Assembly: GCA_964396055.1 (NCBI GenBank)
Contig: CAYNDV010000114.1
Span: forward strand, 1-15,556
Direction: 5' to 3'
Length of the DNA stretch: 15,556 bases
Source: CAYJPV01 sp964396055
Lineage (GTDB): Bacteria; Acidobacteriota; Vicinamibacteria; Vicinamibacterales; JAKQTR01
Each line of letters starts with the position of its first letter. The stretch's first letter is position 1. Below are positions 9,254 to 14,857 of this stretch, one piece after another. The notes below the pieces were generated by a model, which ran no database searches, was not told the origin of the DNA, and saw only the letters and a list, made by a program, of their open reading frames with translations. The position numbers and the translations under genes were made by a program.

Positions 9254-9751
9254 ATGCACGGAGGCCACCGCACGTTCGCTCGTGCCCTGCTGGCAGGGTG
9301 TCTCGCCGCCTCGGGAGGCGCGGTGCTGGCGGCGCAGTCGGCCTCGCAGCCGTTCATGATTGGCGCCACGGTGCGCAGCGCCTCGATGCTGCGCACCTCC
9401 GGCCAGGTGCTCTCGATTCCCCGCCTCACCGGGCCGGGCATCGTGTCGGCCGGGTCGGTCGACTTCGACGCCAAAGCCAGGACGTGGACCGGTGGGGAAG
9501 TCATCCTGACCGTCGAGGCCCTGCGAAGTCCCGATCAGTTCGCCGCCCCGTCCGGTGGCGGCGACGTGGCCATCGAGTTCTCGGGCAGCGAGCCGGGCAT
9601 CGTCAGCGGGGTGTTGTCGACCGCCCCGCAGGTCGCGGCCCGCTGGACCGGCAGCGGCGTGCGGCGCGGGCGCCTCACGTTCACGGTCCGCACCTCCGCC
9701 GGCCTCGAGGGTGGTGAATTGCCGCTCCGGTTCGTGCTGTCGCTGCCCTGA
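9254..9751 (+). CDS. S3: exported protein, divergent member of the subunit family
   Basis: 165 residues. The N-terminus MHGGHRTFARALLAGCLAAS continues into a second small-residue stretch before AVLAAQSAS. It can be read as an ordinary signal peptide cut before QSAS, or as a lipoprotein signal, because LAGC is a good lipobox; the long hydrophobic run after the Cys favours the first reading. The mature part is beta-rich and ends WTGSGVRRGRLTFTVR...GGELPLRFVLSLP, which lines up with the SWSGSGVRSG...GTYTTQFLYTLVSP end of S1. The DADPDT motif is absent. It may be an adaptor, tip or anchoring subunit. It is convergent with the barrel gene, only eight bases apart. No ribosome binding site precedes the ATG. 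Confidence 0.72.
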   Translation: MHGGHRTFARALLAGCLAASGGAVLAAQSASQPFMIGATVRSASMLRTSGQVLSIPRLTGPGIVSAGSVDFDAKARTWTGGEVILTVEALRSPDQFAAPSGGGDVAIEFSGSEPGIVSGVLSTAPQVAARWTGSGVRRGRLTFTVRTSAGLEGGELPLRFVLSLP

Positions 9752-9759
9752 CGCCGTGG

Positions 9760-12054
9760 TTATCTGAGCGGCTCGGGTCCGTCGTGGCCGCTGGTGGCCT
9801 CGGTCTGGTCGGCGGCGTTCGGCACCGCGACTTTCCGGCCTGGAAAGACCTTCCGAATCTCGGGGCGGCGCTCGTTGTGAACCAGGAAGGTCACGCCGGC
9901 GGCCCGCTGCTCCCGCGTCAGTTCGACCTCCGCGCGTGCGGGTCCGGCGAGCATCGCGCCATCGCCCAGCGATTCCATCACGACCGACACGGCGTGCGAA
10001 CCCAGCCGCACGTTGTCGAACCGGAAGGCGCCGTCACGCACCAGCGCCGTCCGCTCGCCGTCGTCGAGGGTCACCACCGCGTCCCTGACCGGCTGGTCAC
10101 CGGCGCTGCGCCGGCCGTCGCCGTCCCTGTCGACGCAGACAAACCCTTCGATGCTGCCGACCGGGATGAGGCCGAAGCTGGCCGCGGTCCGGTGGGACTT
10201 GGCGACGTCCACGCTCGCGGTGGTGCGATCGGGCAGATCGAAGTCCGCGGGCACCGTGGACAGGTCCAGGCTCACGAGCCGCTCGCCGACCGGCACGCGC
10301 CCGAACACCGCCCGGCCGTCGCGTCCGGTGGGCGCGGCGCCGAGGCCGGAGATGAACACGACGACGCCCTGGGCGGGGTCGTCGCCGGGGTCGACCTCGC
10401 CATCGGCGTCCCAGTCCACGAACACGCGGCTGTCAACCGACCCGGTCGGGCCGGTGATGGCGAGCCCGGTGGCGGTCAGCATCGTGGCCCCGTAGGACAG
10501 GGTGCGGGTGAGCCGGACGATCGATCGCGTGGTCCAGGCGCTGCCGCCGGGCAGGTCGAGGGCCGCGTGGTTGACCACGATGTCGGCGGAAAGGTAGAGG
10601 CGGCGCGCGAGCTGGCCGGAGACGCCGGCGATGATCATCTGGCGGTTGGCCGCGCGCCGGGACGTCCAGTCGCTGGTGCGGCCAAACGTGCCTTCGACAC
10701 GCAGCGCGAGCGACGCGACCGGCTGCTGGACGCCGCCGCCGGCGTACCACTCGGTTTCGCCGCCGCCGGTCCGATCGTCGCGGCGGATGGCGAACACCTG
10801 CCCGAAGAGCTCGCGGTTGTTCTGCAGGTGGAAGAAGATCTGGCTCGACACCTCGTGCTGGCGGAAACTCGACGGCGCGTAGCTGGCGTCCACGTTCGAC
10901 CGCCGCTCGTAACGGGAAAACACCGTGGCGCGGGGGAGGCGGCCCTGCCACTCGACCGACAGGGCGCCCGTATCCGACTCGAATCCCGGACTGAACCGCG
11001 ACGGGACGATGTTGCGGCCGCCGCCTTCGGTGCGTACCGTGACCGTGGAGTGCTGGGCGAACTGCAGGCGCACTCCGCCGTATCCGCGGGCCTGCGTGCC
11101 CTCCGGGATCGCGATCGACGCCTGGGCGGCCGCTGCGGGGTCGAGGTTCGTGCGCGCCACCTCGACACCGCCGAAGACCCGGACTGGCTTGTTCAGGTCG
11201 AGGTCGCCCGACGCGAAGACCCCCTGGCGATCGTTGTAGGGGTAGTTCATCCCGGCGAAGCGTCCCACGGAGAACCGCTGCGCGTTGACCTCGAAGCGGC
11301 CCCGCCGGCCCGTGACGCTGGTGCCGACGAGCCACGACGGCGCGACGTCCGCATCGGGCGCGCCGCGGCGCTGGAACCGGCTGACGCCGCCATCGAAGGC
11401 CAGTTGCCAGTTCGGGCGCGGCTTGATGGTGAGCCCGGCGCCGAGGTCCCGCGACCAGTCGACGTAGACCGGATACGTGCCCAGATCCCCGTTGGTGACG
11501 CTGGACCCGTGCGTGGTCAGATGGACCCGCTCGGACACCCGCACGCCGGCATCGGCCTGGAAGAGCGTCTGCCGCAGGTCGACGAAGTCGGTGCCGAAGA
11601 CGCTGCGGTTCTGGGTGCTGCGCCCCCCCGCGACGCGCAGGGTGGTCCGGCCCCGGCGCGCCTCGATCGACCCGCCGGCCACGGTCAGGATGGGCGCATG
11701 GAGGTTCGAGAAGCCGAAATCCGGGACGAAGGGCGGCGTGCCGGTGTCGCCGCCGTTGAGGTCCCACGTGAACCCGGCGGCCTGCACGCCCTTCAGGCTG
11801 AAGAGCCCGCGGCCCACCTGGATCCGGTCGTCGCGGCGCACGAGGTTCACGTCGAGGCCGAGGGTGCCGCCGAACAGGCCGGGCTTCAGCCACGAAATGC
11901 CGAGGTCCGGCTCGACCCGGTTCTGCGTGCCGAGGCGGAACCGGTCGGCGGTGTACACCTGGGCGGCGGCCGACACGCTGACCTGCGACGGCTGCGCGCA
12001 CAGCGCGCCGCCGGAGATCAGCACGAGCAGGACCGCCACGCCCAGACGGGTCAT
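9760..12054 (-). CDS. Exported beta-barrel protein with two C-terminal SdrD/Cna-B-like domains (candidate usher-like outer-membrane protein)
   Basis: 764 residues. Signal peptide 1-20 (VAVLLVLISGGALCA-Q). Residues ~25-535 show repeated alternating amphipathic strands with aromatic ends and Gly/Asn/Asp turns (LGLDVNLVRRDDRIQVGRG, VRVFGGVEVARTNL, EWYAGGGVQQPVASLALRVEG), as expected of a large outer-membrane barrel. Two beta-sandwich-like domains follow: ~540-625 with the acidic loop DWDADGEVDPGDDP, and ~633-715 with DRDGDGRRSAGDQP. Both loops resemble the calcium-binding DxDxDG loops of SdrD B/dockerin-type repeats and lead into VVVFISG or AVVTLDDG strands. A polar tail has no obvious sorting signal. 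Its start overlaps the chaperone stop by 4 bases, preceded by GAGGGG. The chaperone-barrel pairing imitates a chaperone-usher operon, although I recognise no usher plug or N-terminal domain. It probably exports or anchors the S proteins; this is inference. Confidence 0.78.
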   Translation of the reverse strand: MTRLGVAVLLVLISGGALCAQPSQVSVSAAAQVYTADRFRLGTQNRVEPDLGISWLKPGLFGGTLGLDVNLVRRDDRIQVGRGLFSLKGVQAAGFTWDLNGGDTGTPPFVPDFGFSNLHAPILTVAGGSIEARRGRTTLRVAGGRSTQNRSVFGTDFVDLRQTLFQADAGVRVSERVHLTTHGSSVTNGDLGTYPVYVDWSRDLGAGLTIKPRPNWQLAFDGGVSRFQRRGAPDADVAPSWLVGTSVTGRRGRFEVNAQRFSVGRFAGMNYPYNDRQGVFASGDLDLNKPVRVFGGVEVARTNLDPAAAAQASIAIPEGTQARGYGGVRLQFAQHSTVTVRTEGGGRNIVPSRFSPGFESDTGALSVEWQGRLPRATVFSRYERRSNVDASYAPSSFRQHEVSSQIFFHLQNNRELFGQVFAIRRDDRTGGGETEWYAGGGVQQPVASLALRVEGTFGRTSDWTSRRAANRQMIIAGVSGQLARRLYLSADIVVNHAALDLPGGSAWTTRSIVRLTRTLSYGATMLTATGLAITGPTGSVDSRVFVDWDADGEVDPGDDPAQGVVVFISGLGAAPTGRDGRAVFGRVPVGERLVSLDLSTVPADFDLPDRTTASVDVAKSHRTAASFGLIPVGSIEGFVCVDRDGDGRRSAGDQPVRDAVVTLDDGERTALVRDGAFRFDNVRLGSHAVSVVMESLGDGAMLAGPARAEVELTREQRAAGVTFLVHNERRPEIRKVFPGRKVAVPNAADQTEATSGHDGPEPLR

Positions 12055-12917
12055 TTGCCCCTCGTCACCTCGAGCGTCGTTTCGCCGACCAGCAGGGCCG
12101 GCTGGGACACGTCAATCCGGATCTCCACCTTGTAGCGTCCCGGCTCCAGGGGCGCGTCCTGCGGTCCGGAGGTCGACACGCGCACCTCGCGGGTGCTCTC
12201 GGGCAGCACCGGCACGTTGGGCAGCGCGATCTCGCGGACCACCTGGCCGCCGGCGGCCGAGATGATGAGCGTGCCCCGCGTCCGCACGTACCCGCGCCCG
12301 GCATTGGCCAGCGTCGCGACGATGTCGGGCGGGGCGCCAGGCGTGGCGGCCACCTGCAGATCGGTCAACTCGACAGCCGTCGTGGGGGCGCCGACCGTCG
12401 CGTACACGATCGTGGCGACACGCCCGCGGAACTGCATGTCCTTGCGGGGCGCCGCCGGGCCCGCGCCGGGAGGTTCGAACTCGAACATCACCGCGCACCG
12501 GTAGGCGCCCGTCGGCGTGTCCGCCGGCACCGTCGTCGTCGCGCGGACCGTCGCCTGTTCGCCGGGCTTGATGGTGAGGTCCGACGGGTTCGTCCGGACC
12601 CACGCGGCCGCCGACCAGGGCTGGCCCGGGGCCGCCGGCTTGAATTGTGGCGTCCCGTCGCGCGAGAGCCAGTAGTCGTCGACGCGCACCCGCACGTGCA
12701 CCGCGCCGGCGCTGTCGTTGCGCAGCGTGATGGCCTGGGTGTGGGTGGCCTTCGCCCCCATCTTCAGTTCGACGCGCAGCGGGCTGACCTCGACCGACAG
12801 GGGCGTCTGCGCCGCCGCGCGCCCCGGCCACGCGGCCATCAGCAGCAGTCCCAGGCAGGCGGCGCGCCAGGCCTGGGTGTGAGCGGTGACGAGCGGAGGG
12901 CAATGGGACACGCGCAT
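12051..12917 (-). CDS. PapD-like periplasmic chaperone
   Basis: 288 residues with a signal peptide (hydrophobic ACLGLLLMAAW, cleavage near GRAAA-QTP at 36/37). The first mature domain (~37-150) follows the PapD/fimbrial chaperone pattern: SVEVSPLRVELKMG, ITLRNDSAGAVHVRVRVDDYW, RDGTPQF, AAAWVRTNPSDLTIKPGEQATVRATTTVP, TGAYRCAVMFEF. The second domain (~165-285) is another beta sandwich ending YKVEIRIDV...TTLEV. Arg48 may correspond to the subunit-anchoring Arg of classical chaperones; a matching Lys is not evident. The fold also recalls DUF916-type proteins encoded beside WxL surface proteins. It would hold exported subunits in the periplasm before assembly. The ATG at 12917, with GGTGAA just upstream, gives the best signal peptide; in-frame upstream starts (12998, 12953) add an unlikely extension. 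It follows the small ORF by four bases and overlaps the barrel gene. Confidence 0.8.
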   Translation of the reverse strand: MRVSHCPPLVTAHTQAWRAACLGLLLMAAWPGRAAAQTPLSVEVSPLRVELKMGAKATHTQAITLRNDSAGAVHVRVRVDDYWLSRDGTPQFKPAAPGQPWSAAAWVRTNPSDLTIKPGEQATVRATTTVPADTPTGAYRCAVMFEFEPPGAGPAAPRKDMQFRGRVATIVYATVGAPTTAVELTDLQVAATPGAPPDIVATLANAGRGYVRTRGTLIISAAGGQVVREIALPNVPVLPESTREVRVSTSGPQDAPLEPGRYKVEIRIDVSQPALLVGETTLEVTRGK

Positions 12918-12921
12918 GAGT

Positions 12922-13167
12922 TCACCAGCAGAGAAGAGAGGTGATCGGTCCATGGAGGGTCCGGGCAGCCACGCTGCCGGACCCGCTCCACGAGTCATCG
13001 ACCGCGGCGACCGACGGTTCGATCGCCGCGCCCGGTACGGAACGCGTCAGACCCGTGATGGGGAACGCTGCCGCGGTGGGGGTGCCGTCCGGCTGCGCGA
13101 CCAACGCGGCCGGCCGCACCACCACCCCGTTCAGCATCACGATCCAGATGCGCGAAGTCGCGTTCAC
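12922..13167 (-). CDS. Small ORF of 81 codons between S4 and the chaperone; possibly a degenerate subunit
   Basis: Starts with GTG after a GAGG placed five bases upstream, and ends four bases before the chaperone start. Third codon positions are mostly G or C until the last ten codons, as in the real genes here, so translation is plausible. The product begins MNATSRIWIVMLNGVVVRP and contains PITGLTRSVPG and DDSWSGSGSV. SWSGSG is identical to the motif in S1, and the G-x-VVRP...LT...PG...SV...W-S-G-S order loosely follows the start of mature S3. There is at most a poor signal peptide. It may be a shortened or decayed member of the S family, a small partner protein, or a chance reading frame. 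Function unknown. Confidence 0.42.
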   Translation of the reverse strand: MNATSRIWIVMLNGVVVRPAALVAQPDGTPTAAAFPITGLTRSVPGAAIEPSVAAVDDSWSGSGSVAARTLHGPITSLLCW

Positions 13168-13202
13168 GTGCGCCTCGATGCGGGCTCACCGTCGCCGGCG
13201 CC

Positions 13203-13703
13203 TTACGGGGCGGTCAGCGTGAAGGTGGCCGTCGCGCTGTACGATCCCGTCGCGTAGGTCCAGCTGTTGGCCAGCGCGAAGGTCATCGTGCCCGCGTAGA
13301 CGCCCGAACCCACCCAGGCACCCACCGACTGGGCCGAGGTGTTCATCGTGCCGTTCGCGTAGCCGGCGCCGCCGCCGACCCACGTGACGTTGGTGATGGC
13401 GATCTCGTCGGACGCCGCGTTGACGAGATTGCCGCCCGCCTGCAGCGTCAGGGTGACGTTGCTTGCCGCGCCCGTGCGGGCCTTGGCGGTGACGTTGATC
13501 GGGCCGCCGCTTGCCGGGATCGACAGCACCGTCTCAGGATCGGCATCCGGGAACGAGACGCTGTTGCTGGAGAGTTCCAGGCGCGCCTTCGCGTTCACCG
13601 TGGCCGACACGTTCAGGGTTTCGTTGGCGTCGATGGCGCCGAGCGGCTGCGTGGCCAGGAACGCCACGAGGGCGATGCCCAGCAGAACGTAACGAGTCTT
13701 CAT
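13203..13703 (-). CDS. S4: small exported subunit-like protein, first structural gene of the chaperone operon
   Basis: 166 residues: signal peptide MKTRYVLLGIALVAFLATQPLGA, then a beta-rich Ala/Thr/Asn domain with the S1/S2 landmarks: ARLELSSNSVSFPDADPETV, NVTAKARTG, NVTLTLQAGGNL, YANGTMNTSAQSV, AWVGSGVYAG, LANSWTYATGSYS and the terminal FTLTAP. No Cys. It is the cleanest example of the family and probably the main subunit, since it sits in the operon with the chaperone and barrel. GGAG seven bases before the ATG at 13703 decides the start; a second ATG at 13709 is too close to it. The ATG overlaps the HTH stop (ATGA), so its translation is likely coupled to that of the regulator. Confidence 0.82.
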   Translation of the reverse strand: MKTRYVLLGIALVAFLATQPLGAIDANETLNVSATVNAKARLELSSNSVSFPDADPETVLSIPASGGPINVTAKARTGAASNVTLTLQAGGNLVNAASDEIAITNVTWVGGGAGYANGTMNTSAQSVGAWVGSGVYAGTMTFALANSWTYATGSYSATATFTLTAP

Positions 13704-14002
13704 GTGCATTCTCCGAAGGGTGAGTCCTCGTGCTCCCACGAGGGCACGCGCAGTGGCTGCTGTCCGTCATCCGCGGGGCGTGCGTCCGCCGGGCGACGGT
13801 CCCAGGGTGGCTCCGGGCGTGTGCGCCGGAGCCAGAGTTCCAGGTCGGCACGACGCACGCGCCACTGGCGTCCCACCCGCACCGCGGGCAGCTCACCGGT
13901 GCGCATCAACCGGTAAACCGTCCGGACGTTGACCCGCAGGTACGCGAGTACCTCGGTCGGCGTCAGCAGGTTGTGAGCAAGCGGCGGTTCGTGTACCAAC
14001 AC
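13700..14002 (-). CDS. Small excisionase-type helix-turn-helix DNA-binding protein
   Basis: 100 residues. Residues ~12-58 form one HTH_17 (MerR/excisionase-like) domain: LLTPTEVLAYLRVNVRTVYRLMRTGELPAVRVGRQWRV-RADLELWL, with the TVYRL recognition helix and the VGRQWR wing. The remaining tail is Pro/Arg/Asp-rich and probably disordered. By hand count, 30 of 46 domain positions are identical to the HTH of the response regulator upstream. GGAG at 14011-14008 is five bases from the GTG at 14002, which I choose over the in-frame GTG at 14008. Directly upstream are GACATTA repeats, likely its own operator. As first gene of the S4-chaperone-barrel operon it is probably an autoregulator. Despite the family name, no integrase or attachment site suggests prophage excision. 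Confidence 0.85.
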   Translation of the reverse strand: MLVHEPPLAHNLLTPTEVLAYLRVNVRTVYRLMRTGELPAVRVGRQWRVRRADLELWLRRTRPEPPWDRRPADARPADDGQQPLRVPSWEHEDSPFGECT

Positions 14003-14038
14003 TGACACTCCATTTAAGGTATCGACGGTATTGTAAGC

Positions 14039-14090
14039 GACATTAGATGCCTAAATGAGACATTATTTGATTCATGTTTGCCTTAATGTC
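14039..14090. promoter_or_regulatory. Three GACATTA operator-like sites in the AT-rich regulatory region
   Basis: GACATTA occurs at 14039-14045 and 14059-14065 (direct, start points exactly 20 bases apart, about two helical turns) and inverted as TAATGTC at 14084-14090. The stretch ~14009-14110 is strikingly AT-rich for this window. The sites lie between the response regulator and HTH genes, over the proposed promoter of the minus-strand operon. They are good candidates for binding by one or both HTH proteins. Confidence 0.55.
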
Positions 14091-14092
14091 AT
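14062..14092 (-). promoter_or_regulatory. Candidate promoter of the HTH-S4-chaperone-barrel operon
   Basis: Read on the minus strand, ATGACA (14092-14087) and AATAAT (14067-14062) each match the consensus at five of six positions, but the spacer is 19 bases, longer than ideal. One GACATTA site overlaps the -35 and another the -10, an arrangement suited to repression. An alternative -10, TACAAT at 14035-14030, would give a ~20-base leader but has no good -35. Confidence 0.4.
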
Positions 14093-14210
14093 ATAAAGTC
14101 TTCTACAGATTGTGGTGGTCGATGGGCAGCGGCGGGCATCCGCGCGCAGCCCCGCGCACCCGGTCTGCGGGCCGCACGTCACGCGGCGAGGGGTCCAGGA
14201 GGATGGGATG

Positions 14211-14227
14211 CGCCCGTCTGGCGGGCG
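14211..14227 (-). terminator. GC hairpin after the response regulator gene
   Basis: CGCCCG (14211-14216) and CGGGCG (14222-14227) form a perfect 6-bp stem with a 5-base loop, ten bases beyond the response regulator stop. There is no T-run after it, so as an intrinsic terminator it is weak and it may not end transcription. Confidence 0.25.
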
Positions 14228-14236
14228 ACCGACCGG

Positions 14237-14842
14237 TTATTCGCCCAGGATGCGGGCGGCGGTGCCGAGGATCTTCGTGATCCGGAAGGGTTTGGTCAGG
14301 TAGCCGCTCACGCCCAGGTTGACCGACTCAATCGCGCTGGCTTCGGTCGAGAAGGCGGTGATCACCACCACCGGCAGGTGGGGCGTGAGGCGCCTGGCTT
14401 CGCGAATGAGCGTCAGGCCGTCCATCCCGGGCATCTTCAGGTCGGTGATGAGCAGGTCGTACGCGCGCATCCGGAGGCTGGCCAGCGCGACCCGGCCATC
14501 CGGCGCCGTGTCGACGTCGTACTCGGCCAGTGCGAGGGTCTTGCTCAGCAGGTCGCGGATGCTCGCTTCGTCATCCACCACCAGCACCCGGGGCCGGTGT
14601 CCCGGTCCCGGCGGGCCGGGCTCCGGTTCGGCAGGCGGCCCCGGCGCCGGAGCGTGTGCCGGGAGGGTGGGCCCGGTGCGCTGGTTCGCCAGCCACGCGT
14701 CGATGTCGACCTTCCTGAACCGCCACTGCCGGCCCACGCGCACCGCCGGGATCTTGCCGGCTTTGATGAGCCGGTAGACCGTCCGCAGGTTGACCTGGAG
14801 GTACTCCAGCACTTCTTCGGTGGTCAGGAAGACGTCGTCCAT
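14237..14842 (-). CDS. Response regulator with N-terminal excisionase-type HTH and C-terminal receiver domain
   Basis: 201 residues in an order opposite to most response regulators. Residues ~5-52 are an HTH_17 domain (LTTEEVLEYLQVNLRTVYRLIKAGKIPAVRVGRQWRF). A Pro-rich linker (~56-83) follows, then a complete receiver domain ~84-200: acidic pair Asp90-Asp91 (VLVVDDEAS), phosphoacceptor Asp134 (LLITDLKMPGMDG), switch Thr162 (VVVITAFS) and Lys184 (GYLTKPF). Phosphorylation by the neighbouring histidine kinase, whose gene ends 15 bases upstream, would alter DNA binding or partner contacts. The HTH matches that of the small regulator downstream, so the two may share target sites or form mixed dimers. 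The ATG at 14842 has only a weak ribosome site. A fresh promoter region separates it from the structural operon. Confidence 0.9.
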   Translation of the reverse strand: MDDVFLTTEEVLEYLQVNLRTVYRLIKAGKIPAVRVGRQWRFRKVDIDAWLANQRTGPTLPAHAPAPGPPAEPEPGPPGPGHRPRVLVVDDEASIRDLLSKTLALAEYDVDTAPDGRVALASLRMRAYDLLITDLKMPGMDGLTLIREARRLTPHLPVVVITAFSTEASAIESVNLGVSGYLTKPFRITKILGTAARILGE

Positions 14843-14857
14843 GTGCGTCCGTGGGGC

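Noticed and set aside
9760..12054. Classical fimbrial usher (FimD/PapC type)
   Set aside because: I see no usher N-terminal domain or plug signature, and the C-terminal domains look SdrD/Cna-B-like. Only an usher-like role is proposed.
9784..12135. Plus-strand reading frame of 783 codons antisense to the barrel gene
   Set aside because: Its product is rich in Arg/Gly/His/Ala/Pro without motifs, as is usual for the opposite strand of GC-rich genes. The minus strand has the signal peptide, strand pattern, DxDxDG loops and coupled start.
12951..12998. Upstream in-frame starts (12998, 12953) for the chaperone
   Set aside because: They would put ~12-27 extra residues before the signal peptide, overlap the small ORF further and lack a ribosome site; the ATG at 12917 gives a normal export signal.
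13700..14842. Prophage or integrative element suggested by excisionase-type HTH proteins
   Set aside because: No integrase, tRNA gene, attachment repeat or phage gene is present; this HTH family is also common in ordinary regulators.
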